64,000 nt of DNA from Geminicoccus harenae (GCF_019800005.1 NZ_JABGCL010000003.1:124001-188000), one strand, 5' to 3'. Shown: positions 1-8,457, numbered from the stretch's first letter. Program-made: numbers and translations. The notes: a model not told the origin generated them from the letters alone.

Positions 1-1
1 G

Positions 2-382
2 GACCCGGAGGAGAACGAGTTCCCGCTGGTCTACGGATCGGGGGCCGGCAACGGCCACGAGATCCGGATGATCACCCGCCCGCTCCTGGAGGTGCTGCTC
101 GAGGTGGCCGGGCGCATCAAGGTGCCCGCTGTCGACGTCGAGTCCGGCCGCACGCCCGCCACCGTCACCGACGTGCCGAGCCAGCCGGTCCTGCGCATCG
201 AGGCGGCCGAGGAGCGGCCGGACGGCGCTTATGTCGAGGTCGACTATGGCGATGGCTGGTTCTGGATCGACGATCGCGACTATGCCAGCAAGCGCACCTT
301 CACCTTGCTGATGCTGCTCGTCTCCCTGGCCCAGACCGATTCCGACCGCCAGCAGCCGCTGCTGACCATCCCGACCGGGTGA
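2..382 (+). CDS. 3' end of an uncharacterised gene, truncated by the window edge
   Basis: The reading frame is open from base 2 through an internal ATG at 68 to a TGA at 380-382, so the visible 126 residues are the C-terminus of a longer protein. The visible part contains YGSGAGNGHEIR near the start and the block DYGDGWFWIDDRDYASKRT followed by a hydrophobic stretch TLLMLLVSLAQ. This looks like a conserved uncharacterised bacterial protein; I cannot give it a function. It faces the RTX gene tail to tail (37 bp between stops). Its last 47 codons recur in degraded form at 1865-2008, which makes this the parental copy of a tandem duplication. Confidence 0.7.
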   Translation, partial: DPEENEFPLVYGSGAGNGHEIRMITRPLLEVLLEVAGRIKVPAVDVESGRTPATVTDVPSQPVLRIEAAEERPDGAYVEVDYGDGWFWIDDRDYASKRTFTLLMLLVSLAQTDSDRQQPLLTIPTG

Positions 383-418
383 GGGCGCAGCGGCGCGGGC
401 AGGCGCGGGCGGCCCTGG

Positions 419-1561
419 CTAGCTGCCGATGTCCTCCATGCGCAGCTCCGTCACGCCCATCAGGGTGATGTCGCCCAGGCCGAACATGCGCGGGTCGAGG
501 TGATGCAGCTGCCCGGTGTGGATGACCAGCGCCTGGGCCGTCCGGTCGCCGAGCGTGGCCGTGGCGACTTCGAAGCCGATGTCGCCGGCATCCAGGGCGC
601 CATCCTGGTTGCTGTCCAGCATGTCCGCCGTGATCGCCAGGAAGAAGTCGCTCTCCGGGTCGGGGCCCCGGTTATCCGTCCAGCTGATCGAGAGCTGGTC
701 CTCGCCGCTCACGAAGTCGGCGATGATCGGGTTCAGGTGATTGCCCTGCTCCGGGTCAAGGCCGGGGTTCCCCGGCACCTCGAACTCGATCCGGAAGCTG
801 TCGGCGCCGGTGCCGCCCCACATCCGGTCGGTCTGGCCATCCGTGCGGAGCTGGCCGAGCCCGGTCACGGTGAGGACATCGTCGCCGGCTCCGCCGATCA
901 TCACGTTGTCGCCGGACCTGCCGTAGAGCTGGTCGTTGCCATCCCCGCCATCCAGGCGATCATTGCCTTCGCCGCCCTGGAGGAAATCGTCGCCGGCTTG
1001 GCCGTAATAGGAGTTGTGCCCGCCGCCGCCGACGATGACGTCGTGCCCGTTGCCCCCGAAGACCAGGTTGTGGCTGCCCGGAACCGGCTGCCCAGCCCAG
1101 CTGGCGGACATGCCGCGGAAGTGGTCGTCACCGTCGCCGCAGTCGATGAAGTTCACGCCACCGCCGTCGTCGATATGGTCGTCACCGCTGCCGGCATAGA
1201 CGATGTCGTTGCCCAGGCCGGCGAAGACGTTGTCGTCGCCGCTTCCGCCCGAGATGAAGTCGTCGCCCATCCCCCCGAAGAGCTGATCTTCGTCGGCTCC
1301 GCCATAGAGCCGGTCATCACCGTCACCGCCGCTCAGATGGTCGGCATCCTCGTCGCCGTGGATGACGTCGTTGCCGGCCCCGCCCTCGATGAGGTCGAGG
1401 CCGCGCCCGCCGAAGACGAGGTCGTGGCCGGGGCCGAGGTCGATCTGGTCGTCGCCCCCAAAGGCATGAACAATGTCATGACCGGCTAGGCCTGAAATCC
1501 GGTCCCCGCCGCTGCTGCCATGGAGAATATCGTTTCCGATCGTGCCAGTCCGGGTTACCAT
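419..1561 (-). CDS. RTX (hemolysin-type) calcium-binding repeat protein, copy 1
   Basis: Probably a secreted calcium-binding protein exported by a type I system; no T1SS genes are in the window. After a few residues the protein consists of tandem GGxGxDxhx nonapeptides (for example GGAGNDVIHG, GGDGDDRLYG) up to about residue 230, the parallel beta-roll signature of RTX proteins. The last ~140 residues are non-repetitive and hold an EF-hand-like loop DSNQDGALDAGD. There is no N-terminal signal peptide, as expected for C-terminal T1SS signals. The frame has an ATG at 1570, but the ATG at 1561 has AGGG 8 nt upstream and aligns exactly with the best start of copy 2, so it is preferred. About 380 aa is short for the family, and no enzymatic domain is visible. 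Copy 2 at 2060-3202 is a close paralogue on the same strand. Confidence 0.85.
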   Translation of the reverse strand: MVTRTGTIGNDILHGSSGGDRISGLAGHDIVHAFGGDDQIDLGPGHDLVFGGRGLDLIEGGAGNDVIHGDEDADHLSGGDGDDRLYGGADEDQLFGGMGDDFISGGSGDDNVFAGLGNDIVYAGSGDDHIDDGGGVNFIDCGDGDDHFRGMSASWAGQPVPGSHNLVFGGNGHDVIVGGGGHNSYYGQAGDDFLQGGEGNDRLDGGDGNDQLYGRSGDNVMIGGAGDDVLTVTGLGQLRTDGQTDRMWGGTGADSFRIEFEVPGNPGLDPEQGNHLNPIIADFVSGEDQLSISWTDNRGPDPESDFFLAITADMLDSNQDGALDAGDIGFEVATATLGDRTAQALVIHTGQLHHLDPRMFGLGDITLMGVTELRMEDIGS

Positions 1562-1864
1562 ATTATCCATCCCTGAATTATATCATCATTTTGTAGTTGC
1601 CTGAGCGGATCGTGTCAAAGGGGTCATGATTTCCGCCTTGCTGGTCCGACGGATGGTCAGCATTCGGTGGCACGCTCCCTTCAGCGCGCCGCCAGGCAGC
1701 GGCCCGGCGCCGGTCGATCTGCACCACGTCGAGTTGCAGGCACATGACGTCGGCAAAGGGACCGCAAGCCCGGGCCTGCTCCTGGAGCTTCCTTACCGCT
1801 CAGGTCGCCTTGTCACGCAGGGGCGGGAACAAGCCCGGCACCGATGCCGCCGCGGCGCTGGCAG
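1562..1864. other. Intergenic stretch without a recognisable gene
   Basis: This lies between the start of RTX copy 1 and the breakpoint of the duplicated gene end. It begins with an AT-rich patch (about 1561-1600) that may hold the promoter of RTX copy 1. The rest is GC-rich and contains only short open frames with no recognisable domain. It does not visibly match the sequence upstream of the corresponding part of the first copy. Confidence 0.5.
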
Positions 1865-2008
1865 GTCGACTATGGCGATGGCTGGTTCTGGATCGACGGC
1901 CGCGATCATGCCAGCAAGCGGACCTTCAACTTGCTGACGCTGTTCGTTCCCCTGACCCAGGCTGATTACGAGCGCCGGCAGCCGCTGCCGACCATTCCGA
2001 CCGGATGA
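1865..2008 (+). pseudogene. Duplicated 3' remnant of the uncharacterised gene at 2-382
   Basis: Forty-seven codons starting VDYGDGWFWIDGRDHASKRT and ending PTIPTG plus TGA match the last 47 codons of the gene at 2-382, with about 35 identical positions. The similarity stops abruptly at the GTC-GAC at 1865, and no start codon or upstream domain accompanies it, so it is a truncated copy. It sits before RTX copy 2 exactly as the intact 3' end sits before RTX copy 1, showing that one segment carrying both was duplicated. Confidence 0.8.
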
Positions 2009-2025
2009 GGCATGGCCCGGGCAAG

Positions 2026-2053
2026 GCAGGTGGCAGTCACCTCTGCCACCTGC
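2026..2053. terminator. Strong hairpin after RTX copy 2
   Basis: GCAGGTGGCAG (2026-2036) pairs perfectly with CTGCCACCTGC (2043-2053) around a 6-nt loop. It starts 6 bp beyond the stop of the minus-strand RTX gene and 18 bp beyond the stop of the plus-strand remnant. There is no clear T-run on either side, so it may be a transcript-stabilising hairpin rather than a complete intrinsic terminator. Confidence 0.5.
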
Positions 2054-2059
2054 GCCCGC

Positions 2060-3202
2060 TCAGCGGACGATGTCCTCCATGCGCAGCTCCGTCACCCCCA
2101 TCAGGGTGATGTCACCCAGGCCGAACATGCGCGGGTTGAGGTGATGCAACTGCTCGGTATGGATGACCAGTGCCTGCTCCGTCCGGTCGCCGAGCGTGGC
2201 CGTGGTGAGCTCGAAGCCGATGTCGTCGGCATCCAGGGCGCCGTCCTTGTTGCTGTCCAGCATGTTCGCGGTGACGGGCATGAAGAAGTTGTCGCCCGGG
2301 TCGGAGCTGCGGCTGTCACTCCAGCTGATCCACAGCTTGTCCTCGCCACTCACGAAGTCGGCGATGATCGGGTTCAGGTGGTTGCCCTGATCCAGGCTGC
2401 CGTGAAAACCATGGATTACCTGGAACTCGATCCGAAAATTGTCCGCGCCGGATCCACCCCATAGGCGATCGCTCTGTCCCTGTTCACGAAGCTGCCCATG
2501 CCCGTTCACGGTAAGCGCATCGTCGCCAGCACCACCGATCATGACATTGTCGCCCGCGTCACCGTAGAGCTGATCGTTGCCTTCCCCACCGTCGAGCCGG
2601 TCATTGCCGGCGCCACCTTGCAGGAAGTCGCCGCCGGCCTCGCCATAGAAGCTGTTGTGCCCGCCGCCTCCGAAGATGCCGTCACCCCCATTGCCGCCAT
2701 GGACGACGTAGTGGATGCCCGGGACCGGCTGTGCGCCCCATGCCTCGGAGAGCCCGCTGAATCGGTCGTTGCCGTCACCGCAGTCGATGAAGCTCACCCC
2801 GCCCAGCTGGTCGATGAAGTCGTTGCCGCTGCCGCCATAGATGATGTCGTCCCCCAGACCGGCGAAGATGTCGTCATGGCCGGCGCCGCCCGAAAGGAAG
2901 TCGTTGCCCATGCGCCCGAACAACTGGTCGTCGCCGGCCCCGCCATAGAGGCGGTCGTCACCGTCGGCACCGGTCAGCCGGTCGGCATCCTCGTTGCCGT
3001 GGATGACGTCGTTGCCGGTCCCGCCCTCGATGATGTCGCGGCCGCGCCCGCCGTAGGCGAGATCATGGCCGGGGCCCAGCTCGATCCGGTCGTTGCCTGC
3101 GAACCCATGGACGATGTCATGGCCGGCCAGGGCCAGGAGCTGGTCGTCACCCGTCGTGCCGAGAAGAAGATCATTGCCGATCGTGCCGGTCCGGGCTGCC
3201 AC
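2060..3202 (-). CDS. RTX (hemolysin-type) calcium-binding repeat protein, copy 2
   Basis: Paralogue of the RTX protein at 419-1561, colinear over its length: the same glycine/aspartate nonapeptide field (residues ~8-230), the same non-repetitive C-terminal domain with the EF-hand-like loop DSNKDGALDADD, and the same ending LGDITLMGVTELRMED. The frame is open to an ATG at 3247, but the GTG at 3202 is preceded by GGGAGACAGGAA, and starting there gives VAARTGTIGND, matching MVTRTGTIGND of copy 1 position by position. Likely a T1SS-exported calcium-binding protein. Many substitutions between the copies show the duplication is not recent; both remain intact. Confidence 0.83.
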   Translation of the reverse strand: MAARTGTIGNDLLLGTTGDDQLLALAGHDIVHGFAGNDRIELGPGHDLAYGGRGRDIIEGGTGNDVIHGNEDADRLTGADGDDRLYGGAGDDQLFGRMGNDFLSGGAGHDDIFAGLGDDIIYGGSGNDFIDQLGGVSFIDCGDGNDRFSGLSEAWGAQPVPGIHYVVHGGNGGDGIFGGGGHNSFYGEAGGDFLQGGAGNDRLDGGEGNDQLYGDAGDNVMIGGAGDDALTVNGHGQLREQGQSDRLWGGSGADNFRIEFQVIHGFHGSLDQGNHLNPIIADFVSGEDKLWISWSDSRSSDPGDNFFMPVTANMLDSNKDGALDADDIGFELTTATLGDRTEQALVIHTEQLHHLNPRMFGLGDITLMGVTELRMEDIVR

Positions 3203-3310
3203 TTCCTGTCTCCCTGCTGCGCCCTCCGGAAGTAGTTGTCTGACCAAATTGTGTCAAAATCTTCATCGAGAAGGGGCTATACGCTCGGCGGTATGGAAAC
3301 CGGCAGCCGC

Positions 3311-4414
3311 TCAGTGCCCGATGTCGAACAGGTCGCGATGCTGCCGCGGCCGTGATGCCAGGTACTGGGCAGGTGCCGTGACCTGCCCGCCGAGATGGGC
3401 AGCCGCGTGCCAGGGCCAGCGCGGGTCGTAGAGGATCGTGCGCGCGAGCGCGATCAGGTCGGCATCGCCGGTGGCGACGATGGCCTCGGCCTGGTCGAAC
3501 TCGGTGATCAGCCCGACCGCGACCACCGGCATCCTGATCGCTGCCTTCACCGCCCGGGCGAGCGGCACCTGGTAGCTCGGCCCCACCGGGATCCGCTGGG
3601 CCGGGTCCAGCCCGCCGCTCGACACATGGATGGCGCCGCAGCCGCGTGCCTCCAGCGCCTGGGCGAACGCGATGGTCTGGTCGATGTCCCAGCCGCCATC
3701 CACCCAGTCCGAGCCGGACACGCGCATCGTGACCCCGCGATCGGCGGGGAATGCGGCGCGCACCGCTTCGAACACTTCCAGCGGAAAGCGCATGCGGTTC
3801 TCCAGGCTGCCGCCATACGCGTCGTCGCGGCGATTGGAGAGCGGCGAAAGAAACTCGTGCAGCAGGTAGCCATGCGCGCCGTGAATCTGGATGGCCTCGA
3901 TGCCCAGCCGCGCGGCCCGTCGCGCCGCCGCCACGAACGCATCCCGCACCCGCGCCAGGCCGTCCCGGTCGAGCGCCGCCGGCGGGTGCTCGCCCGCCTC
4001 ATAAGGGACCGCGGACGGCGCCACCGTCTGCCAGCCATTCGCCTGGCCGGGCGGGATCTGCGCGCCGCCCTGCCACGGTACTTCGGTCGAGGCCTTACGG
4101 CCGGCATGGGCCAGCTGGATGGCGACCGGCATCTCGGACCAGCGCCGCACGCTCTCCAGCGTGCGCGCGATCGCCGCCTCGGTCCCGTCGTCCCAGAGCC
4201 CGACATCGGCATAGGTGATCCGCCCTTCGGGCAGGACGGCGGTCGCCTCGATGGTCAGGAGCGCCGCGCCGGAAAGCGCCAGATGGCCCAGATGAATGAG
4301 GTGCCAGTCGGTCATGCAGCCATCGACGGCCGAATACTGGCACATCGGCGCGATGACGATCCGGTTGGCCAGCTCGAGATTGCCGACCCGGATCGGCGTG
4401 AACAGCGTGCTCAT
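3311..4414 (-). CDS. NADH:flavin oxidoreductase, Old Yellow Enzyme family (YqjM-like)
   Basis: An FMN-dependent ene-reductase of the TIM-barrel OYE family, probably reducing activated C=C bonds with NAD(P)H in the cytoplasm. It starts MSTLFTPIRVGNLELANR and carries APMCQYSA, whose Cys is typical of the YqjM/thermophilic-like class; QLAHAGRKAS; the substrate-binding HGAHGYLLHEFLSP followed by SNRRDDAYGGSLENR; and a C-terminal phosphate-binding region ending in DLIALARTILYDPRWP. An ATG at 4432 is also in frame, but the ATG at 4414 has AGGAG 9 nt upstream and gives the standard N-terminus. It stands alone; physiological substrate unknown. Confidence 0.9.
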   Translation of the reverse strand: MSTLFTPIRVGNLELANRIVIAPMCQYSAVDGCMTDWHLIHLGHLALSGAALLTIEATAVLPEGRITYADVGLWDDGTEAAIARTLESVRRWSEMPVAIQLAHAGRKASTEVPWQGGAQIPPGQANGWQTVAPSAVPYEAGEHPPAALDRDGLARVRDAFVAAARRAARLGIEAIQIHGAHGYLLHEFLSPLSNRRDDAYGGSLENRMRFPLEVFEAVRAAFPADRGVTMRVSGSDWVDGGWDIDQTIAFAQALEARGCGAIHVSSGGLDPAQRIPVGPSYQVPLARAVKAAIRMPVVAVGLITEFDQAEAIVATGDADLIALARTILYDPRWPWHAAAHLGGQVTAPAQYLASRPRQHRDLFDIGH

Positions 4415-4918
4415 GCCGGGTGCTCCTGCCATGGCCGCCAGGGACGAGCCGGCGGTCCCGCCGCTCCAGCCTGACGAGCGTTGGAATGCGTTCCGACGAG
4501 GATCCAGGACGCCGAAGGCGGGCTGCCCCGTTCAGACCAGAGCAACGCATGCCTGCGGCAGCAGTTCCGGCATGGTCATGCGCAAGCCATGACCGGCCTG
4601 CATGCCCAGCCGGGCGATGCAGGTGCCCGACCGGGCCACGCCGGCACCTCGGCTGCCTGAGGGACAGGATCAGCGGCCGCCCGGCTATACGGCGCGAACG
4701 CAAGTAAGCAGGCTTGGGCTGGCGCGCCGCGGCTCCCGGTCGCCCGGAGGCCGCAGGAACGACGGCCTTCCATGCCAGGTCGTCCGATGCGATGATGGCA
4801 GGCTGTTCCGGATGAAGGGGCCGGCAACCTGCACGGAACTGATTTTCTGCGAAACGAACCCGAGGACCCGGCCTGTTTCAACGACTTGAACAGTTTCGAC
4901 AGCCGGGATCCGGCCGGA
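4415..4918. other. Long gap without a recognisable gene
   Basis: About 500 bp between the OYE gene start and the 3' end of the CoA-binding gene. Open frames on both strands are short and look like GC-rich noise. I see no tRNA, riboswitch fold or terminator. The part adjoining 4415 should hold the promoter of the minus-strand OYE gene, but no confident -35/-10 pair stands out. Confidence 0.4.
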
Positions 4919-5431
4919 TCAGGGCCTGGCCCGGAACTTCGAGAGCTGCATGGCCTGGCCCTTCTTGGACGAGATCATGCCGCGGTTGACCCCCATCCAG
5001 CCGATCTCACCGAACAGCCGGCCGTACTCGATCTTGGGGCAGCGATCCATCACCACGGTGAGGCCGGCGGCCTCCGCCTTGGCCGCGGCCTCCTCGTGGC
5101 GCACGCCGAGCTGCATCCACACCACCTTGGCGCCGATCCGGACCGCCTCGTCCACGATGGGCGGCGCGTCCTCGGAGCGGCGGAAGATGTCGACCATGTC
5201 CGGCACGAGCGGCAGGGACTGGAGGTCCGGGTAGACCGTCTCGCCCAAGAGGGTCTGGCCGGCATAGCGCGGGTTGACCGGGATCACCCGGAAGCCTTTG
5301 CCCTGCAGATAGAGCATGGCGAAGTAGGACGGCCGCATCTCGTTCATCGATGCGCCGACCATGGCGATGGTCTTCACCTCCTTCAGGATCCGGCGGAGGT
5401 CGGCATCGGCGTAGCGCAAGGGGGCGGTCAT
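4919..5431 (-). CDS. CoA-binding domain protein (YccU-like)
   Basis: A small Rossmann-fold protein of the CoA_binding_2 family (E. coli YccU type), 170 aa, a normal full length. It shows the nucleotide-binding start KTIAMVGASMNEMRPSY, then GFRVIPVNPRYAGQTLLGETVY, DMVDIFRRSEDAP and KVVWMQLGVRHEEAAAKAEAAGL, all typical of the family. It ends with the conserved Cys/Pro motif DRCPKIEY. The molecular role of the family is poorly defined; CoA binding is the domain-level inference. It lies 41 bp downstream of the enoyl-CoA hydratase gene on the same strand, so the two may be cotranscribed. Confidence 0.85.
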   Translation of the reverse strand: MTAPLRYADADLRRILKEVKTIAMVGASMNEMRPSYFAMLYLQGKGFRVIPVNPRYAGQTLLGETVYPDLQSLPLVPDMVDIFRRSEDAPPIVDEAVRIGAKVVWMQLGVRHEEAAAKAEAAGLTVVMDRCPKIEYGRLFGEIGWMGVNRGMISSKKGQAMQLSKFRARP

Positions 5432-5472
5432 GGAGGTCCAGGCGGCTGGGAAGGGCAGGGTGAGGGGGCAGA

Positions 5473-6270
5473 TCAGCCGTTCGGCCAGACCGGCTTGCGC
5501 TTCTCAGTGAATGCGGCGACCCCCTCGCCGAAGTCGGGGCCGGCCGCGTTCTTGACGATCACTTCCGTGGCGTGCCGGTAGGCCTCCTCCAGCCCCAGGC
5601 CTGCCCCCTCGTGGAAGGCCCGCTTGCCGAGTGCGATCACGTCGAACGGCTTGTCCGCGATCCGGGCCGCGAGGCTGCGCACCGCCCCGTCCAGCTTCGC
5701 CTTCGCCACCACCCGGTTCACCAGGCCCAGGCGCAGCGCCTCGGCGGCATCGATGAAGTCGCCGGTGAACAGCATCTCCAGGGCGGCCTTCTGCGGCACG
5801 GCCCGGCGCAGCGCCACGGCCGGCGTCGCGCAGAACAGGCCGTACTTCACCCCGGACGTGGCAAAGCGGCTTTCCTCGGTGCAGACCGCGAGATCGCAGG
5901 CGGCGACGAGCTGGCAGCCGGCCGCCGTCGCGATCCCGTCCACCCGCGCCACCACCGGCTGCGGCAGGCGGGCCAGCTTCACCATCACCCGGGAGCAGTG
6001 GCTGAACAGCTCGGTGAGCGCTGCCTCGCTGCGGTCGGCCGCCAGCTCCTTCATGTCGTGCCCGGCCGAGAAGGCGGCCCCATGCCCGGTCAGCACCACG
6101 ACCCGCACGGTGCGATCCTCGGCGATCTGGTCGAGCTGTGCCTCCAGCTCGGCCAGGACCGGCCGGGACAGGGCGTTGAAGGCTTTTGGCCGGTTGAGGG
6201 TGAGCGTGGCGACCCCGTCCCGGTCGTCCCGCAGGATCAGTGGCTCGTTCTGGATGCTGGTGCCGGACAT
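5473..6270 (-). CDS. Enoyl-CoA hydratase/isomerase family protein
   Basis: Crotonase-fold enzyme likely acting on acyl-CoA thioesters in fatty-acid or related acid catabolism. Key signatures are LTLNRPKAFNALSRPVL, the oxyanion-hole region GHGAAFSAGHDMKEL, and the second oxyanion segment VARVDGIATAAGCQLVAACDLAV. The segment FATSGVKYGLFCATPAVALRR occupies the place of the usual FGxPEV block, so the exact reaction is uncertain. The frame extends to 6354, but the extra 28 residues are low-complexity and the ATG at 6270 (MSGTSIQNEPLI) gives the usual ~265-aa length. The CoA-binding gene follows 41 bp downstream. Confidence 0.87.
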   Translation of the reverse strand: MSGTSIQNEPLILRDDRDGVATLTLNRPKAFNALSRPVLAELEAQLDQIAEDRTVRVVVLTGHGAAFSAGHDMKELAADRSEAALTELFSHCSRVMVKLARLPQPVVARVDGIATAAGCQLVAACDLAVCTEESRFATSGVKYGLFCATPAVALRRAVPQKAALEMLFTGDFIDAAEALRLGLVNRVVAKAKLDGAVRSLAARIADKPFDVIALGKRAFHEGAGLGLEEAYRHATEVIVKNAAGPDFGEGVAAFTEKRKPVWPNG

Positions 6271-6371
6271 GGCGGACTGGTCCCGGAAGCGCGGATGCGG
6301 CCCGTGAAGGGCTGGCTGGAACCCTCCATATAGTGTCGGACCGGGCTCTCCCACCCCCTGATGGCAGGGGA

Positions 6372-7037
6372 TCAGATGCCGCCCCCGTCCCGGGTATGGG
6401 CGTCCCAGCCCAGCATCGCGATCCCGGCCACGGCCTCCAGCTCGCCGCGGCCAGCACCGTCGCGGGCCAGGATCGACATGCCGCTCTGGACGGTCTGGAC
6501 GAAGCGGGCCAGTGCCTGGACGTCGGTGGAGGCCGGAAGCTCACCCTCGGCAACCGCCTGGTCCAGGCGTGCCTCCAGGCGGTCGAGCATGGCGGCCCGC
6601 GCCCGGCGCATCCGCGCGTCGAGTTCGGCATGACCCTCGCCGTCGACCGACGAGAGCGTCACCATGCAGCCCGGCGGGTTGCCGTCGCACGTGTTGGTCA
6701 GCGCCGCGGCGGAATCCAGCAGCAGGCATTCGACCGCCTGCCGCGCCGTCGCTGCGGCATCGTACCTGCCCCAGACCAGCTCGCTGTAATGGTCGGCGTA
6801 ATAGCGCAGCGCCTCGAGATAGAGCGCCTCCTTCGAGTCGAAGGCGGCGTACAGGCTGGGCGAGCCGATCCCCATGGCCTCGGTCAGGTCGGCGATCGAG
6901 GTCGCCTCGTAGCCCTTGAGCCAGAACAGGCGGGTGGCCTTCGCCAGGGCCGCCTCGCGGTCGAAGGCACGGGGCCGCCCGCGCGGGCGGGCCGCTGCCG
7001 TTTCGTCGGCTGACACGATCTGCCCCGATTTCTGCAT
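6372..7037 (-). CDS. TetR/AcrR family transcriptional regulator
   Basis: Cytoplasmic DNA-binding repressor-type protein. The N-terminal helix-turn-helix is clear: GRPRAFDREAALAKATRLFW, KGYEATSIADLTEAMGIGSP and SLYAAFDSKEALYLEAL (residues ~18-72). The C-terminal ligand/dimerisation half includes GNPPGCMVTLSS and VQALARFVQTVQSGMSILAR, typical of the regulators paired with SDR or YjgF-type genes. It is divergent from the SDR gene at 7120 across an 82-bp spacer holding the palindrome TGTATCAACCGATACA, so control of that operon and of itself is inferred. Length 221 aa is normal. Confidence 0.9.
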   Translation of the reverse strand: MQKSGQIVSADETAAARPRGRPRAFDREAALAKATRLFWLKGYEATSIADLTEAMGIGSPSLYAAFDSKEALYLEALRYYADHYSELVWGRYDAAATARQAVECLLLDSAAALTNTCDGNPPGCMVTLSSVDGEGHAELDARMRRARAAMLDRLEARLDQAVAEGELPASTDVQALARFVQTVQSGMSILARDGAGRGELEAVAGIAMLGWDAHTRDGGGI

Positions 7038-7090
7038 CGGTCACTACATTATATCCCTTGATCGGCCTCCTCAACGCTCCTAGCTATTTA

Positions 7091-7106
7091 TGTATCAACC
7101 GATACA
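7091..7106. promoter_or_regulatory. Candidate TetR operator in the divergent promoter region
   Basis: TGTATC-AACC-GATACA is a perfect 6-bp inverted repeat with a 4-nt spacer, placed between the divergent TetR gene (start 7037) and the SDR gene (start 7120). It lies 14 bp before the SDR start codon, where bound repressor would block the SDR transcript. Size and symmetry suit a TetR dimer. Assignment to this regulator is inference from position. Confidence 0.65.
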
Positions 7107-7119
7107 GAAAGATCGAGCC

Positions 7120-7860
7120 ATGAGTGAACTGACTGGCAAGCGCGCCCTCGTCACGGGCGGCTCGCGCGGCATCGGCGCCAGCATCGCGCTGGCGCTGGCC
7201 GAGAAGGGCGCGGATGTGGCCATCACCTTCGAGCGCTCGGCCGATCGTGCCGCCGCGGTCGTCCGGGAGATCGAGGGCAAGGGGCGTAAGGGGCTCGCGA
7301 TTCAGGCCGACATTGCCGATCCCGCGGCCGTGAAGCGCTCGGTCGAGGAGGCGGTCGAAGGGCTGGGTGGCCTCGACATCCTGGTCAACAATGCCGGCAT
7401 CGCCCATCATGGTCCGTTCACGGACATCAGCCTCGCCGAGATCGACGCCCTCCTGCACGTCAACGTGCGAGGACCCGTGCTGGCCGCGCAGGCGGCCATC
7501 CCGCACCTGAAGCAAGGGGGGCGTGTCATCTCCATCGGATCGGGCCTGGGCGAGCGCGTCCCGTTCCCGAACGTGACGGTGTACTCGCTGACCAAGTCGG
7601 CGCTCCTCTCTCTGACGCGGGGCCTGGCCCGCGAGCTGGGGCCGCGCGACATCACCGTGAACCTGGTTCAGCCGGGTTCCACCGACACCGACATGAACCC
7701 GGCCAATGGCGATCAGGCCGAAGGCCAGCGCGCCCTGACCGCGCTTGGTCGCTACGGCACGCCGGACGACGTGGCGGCCGCCGTGGCCTTCCTGGCCAGC
7801 CCCGCGGCACGGCAGATCACCGGGACCGTCGTCACGGTGGATGGCGGCGCCATCGCCTGA
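7120..7860 (+). CDS. SDR family oxidoreductase
   Basis: Classical short-chain dehydrogenase/reductase, 246 aa. It shows the cofactor motif TGGSRGIG near the N-terminus, NNAG in LDILVNNAGIA, the catalytic Ser in ISIGSG, YSLTK as the YxxxK pair, and the family ending ITGTVVTVDGGAIA. It probably oxidises or reduces an alcohol/ketone with NAD(P)(H). An ATG at 7090 is in frame but lies at the edge of the operator palindrome; ATG 7120 (MSELTGKRALVTGG) is the family start and has a purine-rich AGAAAGA upstream. RidA and thioesterase genes follow on the same strand, and TetR is divergent. Confidence 0.92.
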   Translation: MSELTGKRALVTGGSRGIGASIALALAEKGADVAITFERSADRAAAVVREIEGKGRKGLAIQADIADPAAVKRSVEEAVEGLGGLDILVNNAGIAHHGPFTDISLAEIDALLHVNVRGPVLAAQAAIPHLKQGGRVISIGSGLGERVPFPNVTVYSLTKSALLSLTRGLARELGPRDITVNLVQPGSTDTDMNPANGDQAEGQRALTALGRYGTPDDVAAAVAFLASPAARQITGTVVTVDGGAIA

Positions 7861-7905
7861 ACCGCCCCTGCCGATCCCGACGTCCCACCAGAACGGAGCA
7901 GCCGA

Positions 7906-8307
7906 ATGGCAAAGCCGGAATTCTTCATCACCCCCGGATACGGGGAACGCCTGCTGGAACAACTGCACTACGCACAGGCGGTGAAGATCGGCGACCGCGT
8001 CGAGATCTCGGGCCAGGGCGGCTGGAACGACGAGCTGGAGATCCCGGAATCGCTCGAGGAGGAGATCGCCCAGGCGTTCCGCAACGTGGAGCGGACCCTG
8101 GCCGCCGCCGGTGCCGGCTGGGAGCATGTCGTGCACGTCAACTCCTACCATGTCGGCGGCTTCCCCCCGGAGGTCAATGCGACGATGGCCAGGCTGTACC
8201 GCCACTACATGCCGGATCATGCCCCCATCTGGACGCAGCTCGGCGTGGCGGCCCTGGGGCTGCCGACGATGCGCATCGAAATCCGCGTGACCGCCATCCT
8301 GCCCTGA
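7906..8307 (+). CDS. RidA family protein (YjgF/YER057c/UK114)
   Basis: A 133-aa member of the RidA superfamily; the archetype hydrolyses reactive enamine/imine intermediates, but subfamilies differ. Conserved features include QLHYAQAVKIGDRVEISGQGG near the N-terminus, AFRNVERTLAAAGAGWEHVV in the middle and the C-terminal LGLPTMRIEIRVTAI containing the family arginine. It lies 45 bp after the SDR gene and probably belongs to the TetR-controlled unit. Whether it has imine deaminase activity cannot be told from sequence alone. Confidence 0.88.
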   Translation: MAKPEFFITPGYGERLLEQLHYAQAVKIGDRVEISGQGGWNDELEIPESLEEEIAQAFRNVERTLAAAGAGWEHVVHVNSYHVGGFPPEVNATMARLYRHYMPDHAPIWTQLGVAALGLPTMRIEIRVTAILP

Positions 8308-8340
8308 GGCAGGCCTTCCCCGAGCCTCGCAGCGAGAACA

Positions 8341-8374
8341 AGGAGCGGTGTCGGCTGTCGCCTTCGCCGCTCCT
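8341..8374 (+). terminator. Hairpin between the RidA and thioesterase genes
   Basis: AGGAGCGG (8341-8348) pairs with CCGCTCCT (8367-8374) across an 18-nt loop, 33 bp after the RidA stop. No T-run follows, so it may only attenuate or protect the upstream transcript. Weak evidence. Confidence 0.35.
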
Positions 8375-8457
8375 GCCGCCCTGCCAGTCCGGGCTGGTCC
8401 CGCGGGCATGGATACGGCAAGAGGGGCCGGAACCGGCCGCATGGAATCCCTGACCCA

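Noticed and set aside
500..1489. 329-codon open frame antisense to RTX copy 1 (and a similar one at 2498-3235)
   Set aside because: The regular GGxGxD codon pattern leaves the opposite strand free of stops. The translation is a monotonous Val/Ala/Asp/Glu repeat without a ribosome-binding site.
1626..1937. 103-codon plus-strand frame between the RTX copies
   Set aside because: No ribosome-binding site or family similarity, and its end overlaps the gene-end remnant in another frame.
6355..6370. CCCCTG-ATGG-CAGGGG hairpin after the TetR gene
   Set aside because: Only 6 bp and no T-run in either direction; too weak to list as a terminator.
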